Of a DNA stretch of 64,000 nucleotides, positions 17,368-29,031 are shown in pieces; position 1 is the first letter of the stretch, and the number at the start of each line of letters is the position of its first letter. The position numbers and the translations under genes were made by a program. Under the pieces are notes generated by a model. That model searched no databases. It saw nothing but the letters and a program-made list of their open reading frames with translations, and had not been told where the DNA came from. The DNA is taken from positions 1,748,001-1,812,000 of the forward strand of contig NW_008705568.1 of NCBI RefSeq assembly GCF_000186865.1, in the 5' to 3' direction. This stretch comes from Aureococcus anophagefferens. Taxonomy: Eukaryota; Sar; Pelagophyceae; Pelagomonadales; Pelagomonadaceae.

Positions 17368-20300
17368 ATGGCGTGGGAGCGTCCCCAGGCGGACAAGCGC
17401 TGGGACGACCTCGCCGTGGCCCACATCGACGAGATCGCCAAGGGCCTGCGGCCGCGCGAGTTCGAGAAGAAGTTGGTGGAGCTCCTCGACCCGACGCTGA
17501 TGCAGGCGCCCCCGTCGGCGAGCGACCGGCGCGTGAGCGTGGACATCGCCGGTCGGAAGATGTACAGCGCCGTGGCCCTCAAGGCGCACCGGCTCAAGGC
17601 GCGCGTCGGCGACGCCGTGAGCCACCTCGCCGTGCGCAACGGGTGCTCCGCGCGGTGTGTGGGCGACCTGCTGGGCCGGTGCAAGATCGACGGCCACGTG
17701 GAGAACGCCGACGGCGAGACGGTGCTCGACGTGGCGTTGAACGTCGGCGCGCCGGAGGACGTCGTCGCCTGCGTGGAGCGATGGCTCGCGTCGCCCGAGG
17801 CCCTCGCGGAGCTCTGCGAGTCGCCGACGCGGTCCCGGAAGGTGCGGCCCTTCGTGACGAAGGCGGCGGAGAAGGGCTTCGCCGCGGCGCCGCCGGGCGA
17901 GGCCGCGCCGCGGCCCGCGACGGCGTCCCTGCGCCGGCCCGCGTCGCGGAGCGGCCTCTCGGCCAAGGCCCTCGCGGCCCGCAACGACGGCGACCGGCCG
18001 CGGACGGCGCCCAAGGCCCCGCGCGACCGGAGGCGCTTCCCCGTGCCCGTCGCCGAGTCGCCCTTCCACTTCGCCGAGCCCCTCCACGGCCTCACGGAGG
18101 CGAGCGAGGACGGCCTGTCCGTCGTGGCCAAAGGTTCGAGGGACGCGGACGTCCCGCGATTCGCGTGCGATCTCCTCGAGCCGCGCCTCGGGCCCGACGT
18201 GTCCCGGGCCGCCGTGACCTTCCGCGTCCGCGCCGGAGCCCGCGGCAGCGACGGGCTCTACGTCGGCCTCGGGTCCCAGATGAAGGGTTTTGATATCGCC
18301 GGCGGCCGCGCCGCGTGCGGCGAGCCGACCGCGCTCGTCTACCGGCTCCGCGACGGCCGCGCGCGGCTCGACGGCAAGTGGGTGCCGGGCTTCAACCAGA
18401 AGGGCGAAATGGCCGACGCGGCGCGGGGGTTCTACGACGAGGGCGACGAGATCACGCTCGAGTACGACCGCGACACGCGGTCGCTCCTCGTCCGCGACGA
18501 CCGCGGCTTCTCCGGGGTCCTGAGCCGCAACGTGCCCTACCCGAAGTCCAAGCAGCCGCTCTGGTTCTTCGTCGACACGACCTACGCGGGCAACGGCGTC
18601 GCGGTCGTGCCCGCGCGCACGAGCCTCCGTTTGGACGCGCGGAGCCGGAAGCACCTGCTCCAGGCCGCGCGGAACCTGGACTCGTCCCTCGCCGACGACC
18701 TGAGCCGGGCCAAGGCCGAGCTCGACGAGGCGAAGCGCGAGGCGGCGGTGTTGCGGGAGAAGCTCGCGGCGCGCGCCGCGGTCTTCGGCGACGACGCGCC
18801 GGGGCACTCCCCGCGGCCCGGCGGCGCGACGCCGCGGCGCGGCGCCGCCGCGGCGCCCGTCGCCGTCGCGACGAAACTGGCCGACGACCTCGAGGCGCTC
18901 AGCGGCCTCGCGGGCGCCGCGGACGCGCGGTCCGCGGCGACGCGAGAGGCCGTCGAGCACCGCGTGCTCGAGAAGCGCCACGACTCCGCGGCCTTCACCG
19001 CGCCGGCGGCGAAATGGCTCGACGCGTCCCAGGACCGCAAGCGGGAACGCGAGGGCTTCGGCGTGCCGCCGGTGTTTTCGGAATTTCAGGCCGCGGCGCT
19101 GCGCGACTTCGCGGGCGCGGCGGACTGCCGGCTTTTGGCGCTGCGGCGCGCCCTGGACGACGTCCGCGCGGCGGCCTACGACGCGGGCGTCGCCGCGGAC
19201 CTGCGCAAGCGCATCCGCGAGGAGACGCGCGCGCGCGACCGCGCGGTCGAGGTGTTGGCGGATCGCGTCGCCGTGGCCGCGGGCGCGGACCTCGGCGCGC
19301 ACGCGAACGAGACCGCGGCGACCTACGCCTACCTCTGCGCCCAGTTGGCGCGCCACGCGGCCTGGCCGGGCCTGCGCCGGCGGCTCGCGGAGCTCGCGGC
19401 GCCGCCGGGGCCCCGGAACCGCAGCTGGCGTCAAAAACTCTCGGACGCCGCGCGCGGCGAGTTCCTCGGCGGCGGCGACCGGCCCGGCGACGCCTTCGAG
19501 GCGACCTTCGCGCTGGCGCTCCTGCGGGACGCGGGGCCCGCCAAGGCGGCCCTGGACGTGGCGCTCCGAAACGTCGCGGAGGCCGTCGACGGCGCCGCTT
19601 CGTCCGCGGAGCCGCTCAAGCCGCTCGGCGCGTGCTTCGGCGAGGTCGCGGGCGCGTCGGCCGCGACGGGCGCCTTCGACGTCATGTGCGTCGTGCGGGG
19701 CCACCTGACCTGCGCCGCGCCGGACGCCGCGCGCGCCGTTGTGGAAGGGCTTGCCTCACAGTTCCCCGTCGTCGACGCGCGCGACGGCTTCGCGGAGGCC
19801 GCGGCGGGCTACCGGGACTTGGGCCTCTACGTCGATGTCGGCGGCCACGTCTGCGAGGTGCGCGTCGCCTTTGCGAGTCTGGCGGACGTGCGGGACCGGT
19901 CCCTCGCGGCCGACGGGACGCTCGCCGCGACGGACTACTTCGCTCCGGAGCATCGGCAATTCGTGGGCACGCAGGCGTCCTTCGCGAAGCGCGCGGCGGC
20001 GCGCGTCGACGGCGACGCGTCGCGGCCGAGGGCCGCGCCGGCGCGGCTCGGCGCGGGCCAGATCCTGGACTGTGTTATTTTTGGGACACCGGAGCCGGCC
20101 GCGGACGACGGCGACTGCGGCGCGTGCCTGCGGACCCGGCTCCTGGAGAAGACGTGCCGCCTGCGGTCCCTGACGCTCTGGAAGGTGCGCGCCCTGCCGG
20201 AGCTGGATTTGCTCCTGGCGCCGGGCATCGTCAAGAATTTGGCGCCGTGCCTGACGTCGTTGAAGCTCGCGCGGTGCGCCGGCGACCTCGGCGCGGTCCC

Positions 20301-23300
20301 GCGCACGCTCGGCGCGCTGCGCGAGCTGAAGGTCTTACACATCGTGGGCGCCTCGCCCGTGGAGAAGCTCCAGCTCGTCGGCCAGCTGCCGCCGGAGTTG
20401 GGCGATCTGGCGAAGCTCGAGGAGCTCCGCGTGTCGTACTCGTCCGTCGCGGTGCCGAATTCAAATCTTCAACTCGACTTCAATGTGCGCATATGCGACA
20501 TTTTCGACGCAACCTCTTTGGCTGGGCTTCGAGAACTCGACGAGAGCGATCGATTCGTCCAAAAATCAACCGAATCGACTTCGATTTGACCGAGCTAGAG
20601 AATTCTCAAGTTTGGTCAGGACACCCAAACCAGCGGTTGAATTCGGCACAGGTCCGTCGCGGGCCTCATCCCCGAGCAGCTCGGCGCCCTCGCGTCGCTG
20701 GCGACGCTGGAGCTGCGCAGCAACCAGCTCATGGGCTTCGTGCCGCCCGCCGTCCTCGCCCTCGAGCGGCTCGCGGTCCTCCGCGTCGACGACAACCGGC
20801 TCACGGGCAAGGCGCCCGAGAAGCCCGGCTGCGACATCGTGGCGTGCGAGAACGACTTCGACGGCATGGTCCGGGGCGTCGTCGACGAGCCGAGCCCGCG
20901 GCAAGACGAAGACGTCGACGTGGTATCGGCCACGTACCGCGGCGACGGTCTGGAGGTCGTGTTTTCGGCGGACGGTCGCGCGACGTGCGGCGACTCGGCG
21001 GGGACGTGGACCGCGGGCCGCGGGCGGCTGGACCTGCGCTTCGGGGCGGCGGTGCTGCCGACGCTCCTCGAGGCGCGGGACGGTGGCTGGGTCCTCGCGG
21101 GCGCCGGCGCGGAGCTCGAGGCGGCCGCGAAGCCGCCGGGCTGGCTCGGTCGCGCGCTGGAGAGCGAGACCGCCGTCGCGGCGAGCCTGCGGGACCTCGA
21201 CGACCTCGACGCCCTCGCGGCGCGGGCCTGGGGCGCGCTGCCGGTCTACGCGGCGCGGAGGAGCGAGGCCGCGGCCGCGCTCGGCGACGCCGCGCGCGAC
21301 GGCGCGGCCGCGGCGGCGACGGCGCGCGGCGCCAAGGCCGCGGGCGACCGCCTCCTCGCCAAGGAGCGGCAGCGCGTCGAGCAGGTGTCGAAGCTCGACG
21401 TCGACACGGTCATCGACCTCCAGCGCGAGAACATGAAGCTCAAGGACCAGCTCGAGCGGCTCAACGACCGCTACTCGACGGTGACGCGCGAGCAGACGAC
21501 CGCGCGCGAGTCGTCGTCCTTCCTCCGGGACAAGGTCGCGGTCCTGGGCAAGGAGGCCGAGGAGCTCAAGCGGAAGCTCGCCCGGGCGGAGCGGGACGTC
21601 GACCGGGCGAAGCGCGAGGCCAAGGCCGCGCACCTCGTGCGGACGCCGCCGCCGGACGCGGAGCTCGCCGCGATCCGCGGCGACTGCCAGAAGCTCGGCG
21701 ACTACGCCTGCCGGGGCTACGACCGCGGCGACACGTCGGCCGAGGCGCGCCTCGTGCGCCAGGTCGAGAAGGACGTGCTCGCCAAGGCCGACGCCGCGCG
21801 CGCCGCCGCCGACCGGACGCCGGCCGTCGACTACGTCGACCAGTACCGCAAGCACCGCAGCGTGCCCGTGGAGCTGCGCCTGAGCGAGTTCGCCGCGCGC
21901 TGCGCGGCCGTCGCGGCGGCCTCCGTCGACGTGAGGGAGCGCGAGCGGGCCGCCGCGGACCTCGACGCCGTCGCCGCCAAGGGCGTTGATGCTGTGCTGC
22001 AGGACGACGCGCACGCGGCGCGCACGGTCGACGCCCTCCGCGAAGACGCGCGCGCGCGCCTCGACGCGGCCAGAGCGGCGCGCGACGCGGCGCTCGCGGG
22101 GCTCGGCGAGTCCTTCGCGTCGGGCGCCGTCGCCGAAGTTTCCGACGTCGCGGGCGAACTCCGGTCCGACTTTTCGGCGCTCTACAAGACGACGCAGAAG
22201 ACCGACGGCTTCGCGCCCCTCAACGGCGCCTGCGACGAGATGGCGAAGAAGGTGAACCGGCGCTTCGGGCCCCAGCAGCTCAGCGCCAAGTCGCTGGCGG
22301 CGTTCGACCTCTCGGCCGCGCTCGGCGGCGGCGACGCGTTCGAGAACGCCGAGGCCGACGCCCACCTCAAGCCCGAGGCTCTAGCCATCCGCAACGCGGA
22401 GCGCGCGCGCCTCGCCGCCGTCGCGTTCGCCGCGCGGTCCGACCTGAGGTTCGCGCTGGGGTTGGCGCAGGACGCGAAGTGGGCGAAGACGCAGTTCGAC
22501 CGCGAGCTCAAGCGCATCGAGGACGCCGTGCGGCACAAGAACGGCGATCTCGTCCTGCGGACCCTGCTCTGCCCCGTCAAGGCCCTGGGCGCCGCCGTGC
22601 GCAAGGCGCACGGCACGTACCCGCGCGGCATTCGACCGCCGGGTTCGCGCGGTCCCGACCAAACTTGAAACCTCTCGGGCTCGGTCACATCGAAGTCGCG
22701 TCGGCTGATTCTTGGACGAATCGAGTGCTCGCGTCCAGTTCTCGAAGCACAGCGGAACATCTCGCGTCGAAACCGTCGCCTATGTTCACGTTGACGTCGG
22801 GTTGAAGATTTGAATGCCACCCGCAGGCAAGTACGGCGGCGACTACGCGCGGCTCACGGACATGGTCCGGGGCACGGTGCAGTGCGAGACCTTGGAGGCC
22901 ATGGCCGCCGTCGCGCGCGAGCTCCGCGGCTCCAAGGTCTTTGAATTAGTGCGCGTGAAGAACCGCATGAGCCCGAAGGTCGACGGGCGGACGGGCGGCT
23001 ATCGCGACGTGCTCACGAACGTGTCGTGCTGCGGCCACGTCTGCGAGGTCGCCGTGGCGCTGAACGCGTTCTTGGACGTGGCGGAGAAGAAGGGCGTCCA
23101 CGCCAACGTGGACCTGTGCCGCGGCGTGGCGTTCTTCGACGGCGGCGCGTGGGTCGGCTCCGTGGACTCGTTCTTCGCGCCCGCGCCGGGCCTGAAGGAC
23201 CCGCTGCCGGCGTCGCGCGTCGCCCGGGGCTGCGTCGACGACCTCACGGTGTTCGGCGCGGACCTGACGACGCGCACGGTCGACGACGTGCCGCGGTCGG

Positions 23301-25354
23301 AGGCGGGGTTCCGCGCGGACTGGGCGCCGATCCTGCGGTCGCCGACGTGCCGCCTCGCGTCGCTGACGCTGACGCGCGTGCCGCACCTGCCGCGGCTGGC
23401 CAAGCTGCTGTCCGAGGCCGCCTGCGACCGGTTGGACCTGCGGGTCCTGCGCATCGAGCTCTGCCCGGGGAAGCTCGGCCCCGCGCCGGCGCATCTGGGC
23501 GCGCTCGCGAACCTGGAGCGGCTCGAGCTCTTGGGGGGGTCGTCGAAGCAGCGCATGCGCGTCGACGGCCCCTTCCCCGAGGCGGCGCTGCTGAAGATGA
23601 AGAAGCTCCGCGTGCTGCGCCTGAGCTTCCTCGAGCTCGAGGGCCCCCTGCCCGTGACCGTGGGGAGGCTGCGGAACCTGGAGCGGTTGGAGGTGAACGG
23701 CAACTTCCTCGACGGCAAGCTCCCCGGCGCCATCGCGTCGCTGAACAATTTGCAGCGCCTCGACGTGAGCGACAACATGTTCACGGGCCTGCTGCCGGCG
23801 AAGATCGCCGCGGGGAAGAAGCTGACGCGCGTCTTCGTCCAGGACAACCGGTTCCACGGGCCCATCCACAGCGCGTTCTTATCTTTGGACGAGTTCGAGT
23901 GCGGCCAGAACCGCTTCGGCCAGGACACGGAAGAGGACGCCGACGACGCGGCGCCGCGGCCGCCGCCGTCCGCGGGCGCGGCGACGCAGAAGCTCCAGCT
24001 CGGCGACGGCTTGGTGCCGTTGGACGCGTCGCGGGCCAAGTCGAGCTCCGCGTGCCGCGGCGGCTACGCGGCGTCCAAGGCCGTGGAGACGGGCCTGTCC
24101 TACTGGTGCACGCAGTTCGGCGACGACTTCGGGAACCCCGAGCCCGTCTGGTGGAGCTGCCAGGTCCCCGGCGGCTACCTGTTGAGCCGCCTCGCGCTGA
24201 CGTTCGTGGTCGACCCGGCGGCGCACCTCGTCGCGCCGTCGGCGGTCACCGTCGCGTTGCGGCGCAAGGGCGACCGGCCCCTCGTCGCGGCGTTCTCCCG
24301 GGACGACGACGACGACGACGAGGAGACGCGGAAGGGCGTCGTCACTCTAAAATTCAAGAGCGACCAGGACCTCTTCTCGGAGAAGGGCGACGTGCTCAAG
24401 CTGCGGGCGACGCGGCCGGGCAGCGCCCTCGGCGGCTACGTGGGCCTGCAGAACGTGTCCGTCTTCGGGAGCCGCGAGGCCGACGACGCCGCGGACGCGG
24501 GGGGCTTCGCGGTCAAGGCGCCCCAGTCGTCGGCCATGTTCCGCTTCGACCGGGACGCCAACGCCCACGGGCTGAGCGTGCTGGAGTCGGCGGACACGGT
24601 CTGCGTCAACGGCGCGGCGGAGGCGGACGTCGACTCCTGGGCCGCGGATTTGGTCGTGCCGCGGATCCTGCCGTCGATGGGACGGTGCACGTTAGCGCTC
24701 AAGCTCCGCGGCGGCGACGGCTTCGCGAAGAGCGACGGCATCGTCGTGGGGCTCGCCCGCGGCGACTGCGACGGCTTCAAGAAGATCGCGGACAACGCGA
24801 GCGCCTACTCCTTCCGCTGCCGCGACGGCGCCGTGCGCCGCGGTTTAACGGACTGGGACTGCGGCTTCCAGACGCTGGCCGTGCCGACGCCCGAGGGCTT
24901 CTACGACGACGGCGACGACGTCGTCCTCGAGTACGACCGCGCCACTTCCTCGCTCGCGGTCAAGGACTCGCGGGGGTTCCACGGCGTTCTAGCGGCGGAC
25001 GTGCCGCCCGCGACGACGGAGGACCCCCTCTTCTTCTTCCTGCTCACGCGGTGCAAGGGCATGGGCGCGACGATCTTAGAATCGTCGAAGATCGACGCGG
25101 GCGCCGCGCCGGTGGATTTGGCGAAGAATCTCGACATCGCGGCGAAGAAGAAGAAGGACGAGGCGCGGGCCGTCGCGGACCGGAAGCGCGACCTCCGGCG
25201 GCAGCGCGCCGCCGACGCGAAGAAGGAGGAGGACCGCAGCCGCCGCCGGACCGTGGCCGGCGCCCGGGCCGCGGACGGCGCGGCCGCCGCGCGCGCGGCC
25301 CTCGAGCGGAAGCGCGCGGACAACGAGAAGCGCCGCGCCAAGGAGAACGCCTAA
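17368..25354 (+). CDS. Giant modular protein: duplicated SPRY-like, RelA/SpoT-like and LRR modules
   Basis: Exons 17368-20441, 20652-22612 and 22827-25354 give 2,520 residues. In order: an ankyrin-like N-terminus; a SPRY-like domain (about 232-425, GLYVGLG, FYDEGDEITLEYD); helical regions; a RelA/SpoT-like fold (about 770-840, GYRDLGLYVDVGGHVCEV); leucine-rich repeats (about 925-1100); coiled coil (about 1270-1360); a second RelA/SpoT-like segment (about 1679-1760, YARLTDMVRGTV, RVKNRMS, GYRDVL); more LRRs; a galactose-binding-like region; a second SPRY-like domain (FYDDGDDVVLEYD); and a Lys/Arg/Glu tail. The RelA/SpoT assignment is tentative; catalytic residues could not be confirmed. The two introners interrupt codons cleanly, which supports one gene rather than three. 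Function unknown. Confidence 0.75.
20450..20651 (-). mobile_element. Introner B1 (family B, 202 bp), forms intron 20442-20651
   Basis: Target duplication GTCCGTCG at 20442-20449 and 20652-20659. Ends are CGGTGCCGAATTCAA and TTGAATTCGGCACAG. GT donor from the duplication, CAG acceptor from the element. Body reversed relative to copies B3-B5. Removal restores SSVAGLIPEQ within a leucine-rich repeat. Confidence 0.92.
22621..22826 (+). mobile_element. Introner B2 (family B, 206 bp), forms intron 22613-22826
   Basis: Target duplication GCACGTAC at 22613-22620 and GCAAGTAC at 22827-22834 (one mismatch). Ends are CCGCGCGGCATTC and GAATGCCACCCGCAG, with a 2-bp indel between arms. GC donor, phase 1, giving KAHGKYGGDY across the join. 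More diverged than B3-B5. Confidence 0.88.
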
Positions 25355-25361
25355 AGCGTCA

Positions 25362-26732
25362 TTAGCGGCACCCGGAGGCCTTGGGGCTGACGACGCAGAG
25401 CGAGTTGACGCACCGGTCCCGGTCGAGCGCGCTCTTCGCGCCGAAGCAGCCCGGCTCGCTGAGGCTCGGGAAGATGAGCTTGGCCTCCGGGCAGAGCTCG
25501 ATGAGCGCCTTGCGCGCCTCGGCGTCGGCGACGCGGCTGAGCGTGCCCGTCACGGCGAAGGGCACGCCCGCGGCCGCGTCGTGGTCCGCGCCCGCGGCGA
25601 AGGTCCGCCTGGGCAGGACAAGAGAGATTCAACGTCGCTTCAACGTGAGTGTTCCGCGCGCGCGCGTCACAAGAAAAAACATCCACGCTTCGAGACCGTT
25701 CCGAGAGATGATCGCTCGTCCAAAAATCAGCCGAAACGAGTGGAAAACGGCCGAGAAAGGAGCCTTTGAAGTTGGGAATTTCGCTCTCTTGTCCTGCCCT
25801 GAGGTCCGCTTCACGTCCGGCGGCGCGTCGGCGACGCCGGCCTTGGACAGGCGGTGGTGGAGCCAGCCCGTGGGGCCGTGCTGGCCGGCGACGAAGAGCG
25901 GCGACAGCGAATCGTCCTGCGCGTCGATGGCCGCGCGGACCTCGCGGAGCGCGTCGCCGCGGCGCACGAGCATGAGGTTGTCGCCGTTGACGTAGCGCAG
26001 CGGCGCGAAGTCGTCGAAGGCGTGGGGCGAGTTGCCGCAGAAGCCGCCGCCCGTGCCGAAGAAGAGGACGCGGTCCGCGACGGCGCGCTCCCAGAAGAAG
26101 AGCGAGAGCACGAGGTCCGCGCGCTTCTTCGTGTTTTTGAGCGCGTCCGGGAACGCCGTGAACACGAGCCGCCGCGGGTGCCGCCGCCGCAGCGTCGCGA
26201 CGGACGGGTTGATCTCGAGCGCGCGGTCGAACGACTCGTCGGTCTTGTGGTAGACCTGGACCGCGACGGTCTCTGGCAGCACGCCGAGCGCGTTGACGAG
26301 CACCGCGCCGTAGCGCCGCTGCATCCACGCCGGCCCGTCGAAGCAGCACATGACGGCCGCCGTCGTGATCCGCGGCGGGCCCTCGTCCTCGTCCGCGTCC
26401 TCGCGATCGTCGCGTCGCGCCGCGGGCGCGGCGGCCGCCTCGCTCGCCGCCAGCCGGGCCTCGAGCGCCGCGCGCTCGCCGGCGGCGGCCGAGCATCGCG
26501 CCTCGAGCGCCGCGTGGTCGCCGGCGACGGCGGCGAAGCGCGCCTCGAGCGCCGCGCCGTCGAGGCGCCGCTGGCGCCCATCGATTATGAGCAACGCGCA
26601 GCACAAGGCGAGCAGGAGCGCCGCGAGCGTCGAGCAGGCGAACGGGCGCTGCTTCTTGTTCGAATCGTCCTGCGGCGCGGCGACGTCGTCCGACGGCGGC
26701 GCGGCGGCCGTCGCGCGCTTGGAGAGCTGCAT
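25362..26732 (-). CDS. Type II membrane glycosyltransferase-like protein (DUF5672-like)
   Basis: Exons 26732-25810 and 25608-25362 give 389 residues. A short cytosolic N-terminus precedes one membrane anchor (TLAALLLALCCALLIIDG, about residues 34-51), an Ala/Glu-rich stalk, and a lumenal domain with ITTAAVMCCF, VLFFGTGGGFCGNSP and DNLMLVRRGDALREV. The FCGNSP stretch resembles the DUF5672 glycosyltransferase signature. The C-terminus has several cysteines. Likely a Golgi enzyme with unknown substrate. An alternative start at 26795 adds 21 residues but lies in AT-richer sequence. The stop codon is 7 bp from the stop of the convergent giant gene, so the mRNAs must overlap. Confidence 0.7.
25609..25801 (+). 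mobile_element. Introner A3 (family A, 193 bp), forms intron 25609-25809 of a minus-strand gene
   Basis: Target duplication AGGTCCGC at 25601-25608 and 25802-25809 (GCGGACCT on the coding strand). On the coding strand the ends are CAGGGCAGGACAAGAGAG and CTCTCTTGTCCTGCCCAG. GC donor, CAG acceptor, frame restored as VKRTFAAG. Body antisense to the host gene. Confidence 0.95.
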
Positions 26733-26928
26733 CGATGCGAGACGACGGCGGGCTGCCTCATCCAAAACTTCATTCAAAAGCGTTGCCGGCAACATCGGCG
26801 GGAAAATTGCCTGAGGCGAATTCAAAAGCGCGGAGAGCTCGACGAGCGCGTCGTCGCGGTTACGCTCGCCGCGCGGCTTCTGAAGCGAGCACCGCGCTCC
26901 CAAAACCATCAAAAACGACACACGAACC

Positions 26929-28812
26929 ATGACGCTCGAGCTCGACCGCGCGGCGCCGCTCTACGAGGCGACGCTCGGCGTGCAGCTCGTGGGCGTGGGC
27001 GACGGCGCGAGCCACGTCGAGGGCGAGCGCGTGCTGACCGTGCGGCTCCTCGAGGGGTCGCGGCCCATGGCGAGCGGCGCGGGCGCGTCCCCCGCGCGCG
27101 CCGTCGTGCAGCAGCGCATCTTCGCCGACGGCGCGGCGTCGCCGCCGCCGCGCGGCGGCGAGGGCCCGAGCGGCCGCGAGCGGGTGCTGCACCTTGAGCT
27201 CGCCGACGCGGCGGACCCCTACTTCCTCTACGCGCTCGACGTCGGCGAGGGCGACTTCCACGAGCTGCGCCGCGAGCACGCGCTCCTCGTCGACTTCCTG
27301 AGTTTCCCGACGCACTTTGTCGACCTCCTCGGCAAGTGCGAGGGGTCGAGTTTGAGTGTGACTGACGCCCCGGGCGCCACGAGCCGCTTCGGCTGCGCGT
27401 TGGAGCGCGGGGCCGGCACGCCGGGGACCTTCGCGGTCGTCGAGGCGAACGCGTTCAAGCGCGTGACGCACGTCGCGTTGAAGCTGAAGCGCGGCGACGA
27501 CGCGGACGTCAAGGCCTACCTCGCCGGGCGCCTGGCCCAGACCCTCGCCGAGTCCGCGGCGCACAAGGCCAGCTTCGAGCGCACGGCCGCGGACCTCGCG
27601 GCGAGCCGGGGCGAGTGCGGCGAGTTGGCGGCCGCGAAGGCGGAGTTGGAGCGCGAGCGCGCGACGCTCGAGTGCGGCCACGCGTCGTCGCACCGCGAGC
27701 GCGAGGCGAGCCACCGGGAGGCTTTAGCGCGCGAGGTCACGGCGCTCCAGGCGGCGCACGGCGACGAGCTCCGGGGCGAGCGCGCGCGCCACGCGGCCGA
27801 GGCCGGAGCGCTCAAGACGGACCTCGCGGCCAAGGCCGCCGAAAACACGACCCTCGCCGAGGCCCTCGCGGAGACGGAGCGCAAGGCCCAGGCCCTCCAG
27901 CGCGAGCTCCACGACGCGCGGCGCTCCGGCGGCGCCGCGGAGCAGCGCGCGGACGCCGCGGCCAAGGCCGCCAAGCTCCTCCAGGCCGAGCGCGACGCGG
28001 CCGCGGCCGACGCGCGGGGCCTCGAGCTCCGCCTCGCGTCCCTGGGCCAGCGCGCGTCCGACTCGGAGGCCACCGTCGCGCGCGCGGACGCGCTCCGGGA
28101 GGCGTCGGAATCCGCGCGGCGGAGCGCCGACGCGCGGCACGCCGAGGCCGCCGAGCTCCTCAAGAAGCGCGAGGACCAGCTCGGCGCCGCGTCCGGCGAG
28201 ATCGCCCGGGGCAACGCCATCATCGAGCGCCTCTCCGAGGCGAACAAGCACGCCGCGGCGAAGCTCCGATTGAAGGCGGACGTCATCAAGCAGCAGGAGC
28301 GCCGCGTCGGCGACGCGGCCAAGGACCGCGACGACGCGGCCCACGGCCGCGACCTCGCGAAGGCGTCCGAGGCGCGCGAGCGGGAGAAGCGCGAGCTCGC
28401 GGAGACGGCGCTCGCGGCCGCGGAGCGGAAGCTGGCCGACGCCGCGGATTTGCTCGAGAACAACCAGGGCGTCATCAAGTGGCTCAACGACGAGCTCGCG
28501 GCGCACCGCCTCGGCACGCGCGTCGTCTCGCCCGCGGCCTACGCGCCGCCGGAGCCGCCGACGCACGCCGACGACCTCGGCGTCAGCCGCGACGCCGCCG
28601 CGGACTACTTCGCCGCGTACCAGGGCGCCGAGGCGAGCGACCACTCCTTCGCGTCGAGCTCCTCGCGGCCGTCGTCGTCGCGGCGGTCCCGGGACCACTC
28701 CTTCCTCCACGAGGCGAACACGCCGCCGCCCGTGCCGCCGACGTTGCGCGCCGCGAAGCCCCGCGCGGCGCCGAACCTCTACGCGACGTCCTCCTCCGGC
28801 GGCTTCGACTGA
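26929..28812 (+). CDS. SAS6: Centriole cartwheel protein SAS-6
   Basis: The 627-residue single exon has the SAS-6 N-terminal domain: ADPYFLYALDVGEGDFHELRR, LLVDFLSFPTHFVDLL, FAVVEANAFKRVTHVALKL and VKAYLAGRLAQTL (to about residue 200). A ~300-residue coiled coil follows, then the family GVIKWLND motif (about residue 514) and a Ser/Pro-rich tail. SAS-6 dimers self-assemble into the nine-fold cartwheel that templates centrioles and basal bodies. Length is close to the usual 600-660. Its presence implies that a centriole or flagellar stage exists or existed. It diverges from the glycosyltransferase gene over 196 bp. Confidence 0.92.
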   Translation: MTLELDRAAPLYEATLGVQLVGVGDGASHVEGERVLTVRLLEGSRPMASGAGASPARAVVQQRIFADGAASPPPRGGEGPSGRERVLHLELADAADPYFLYALDVGEGDFHELRREHALLVDFLSFPTHFVDLLGKCEGSSLSVTDAPGATSRFGCALERGAGTPGTFAVVEANAFKRVTHVALKLKRGDDADVKAYLAGRLAQTLAESAAHKASFERTAADLAASRGECGELAAAKAELERERATLECGHASSHREREASHREALAREVTALQAAHGDELRGERARHAAEAGALKTDLAAKAAENTTLAEALAETERKAQALQRELHDARRSGGAAEQRADAAAKAAKLLQAERDAAAADARGLELRLASLGQRASDSEATVARADALREASESARRSADARHAEAAELLKKREDQLGAASGEIARGNAIIERLSEANKHAAAKLRLKADVIKQQERRVGDAAKDRDDAAHGRDLAKASEAREREKRELAETALAAAERKLADAADLLENNQGVIKWLNDELAAHRLGTRVVSPAAYAPPEPPTHADDLGVSRDAAADYFAAYQGAEASDHSFASSSSRPSSSRRSRDHSFLHEANTPPPVPPTLRAAKPRAAPNLYATSSSGGFD

Positions 28813-29031
28813 GGCCCCCGACGCGCGCCGCCCCCCCCCCCTAAGCCACCCCGGCGCGAGCATGTTGCCTTCCGGCCCCAGGCGCCGAAAGCGCCGGCTC
28901 GCGAGCACGTCAGTTGGAGCTTGCATCGCCCCCGGCCAGCGACATCGGGATGTGTTACGAGAGGGGAGGTGTGTGGACGGGCGGAGGCCCTAAGGGGCGT
29001 CCCGTCGGCTTTTTTTTTTCGCCGCGCGCGT

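Noticed and set aside
18315..21989. 1,224-codon open frame overlapping the giant gene
   Set aside because: Arg/Gly/Pro-rich shadow frame produced by high GC. It has no domains and conflicts with the SPRY/LRR-bearing frame, whose exons join cleanly at introner duplications.
17368..25354. Three separate genes instead of one
   Set aside because: Both interruptions are introners with 8-bp duplications and frame-restoring splice sites, one of them within a leucine-rich repeat, so one continuous gene is the simpler reading.
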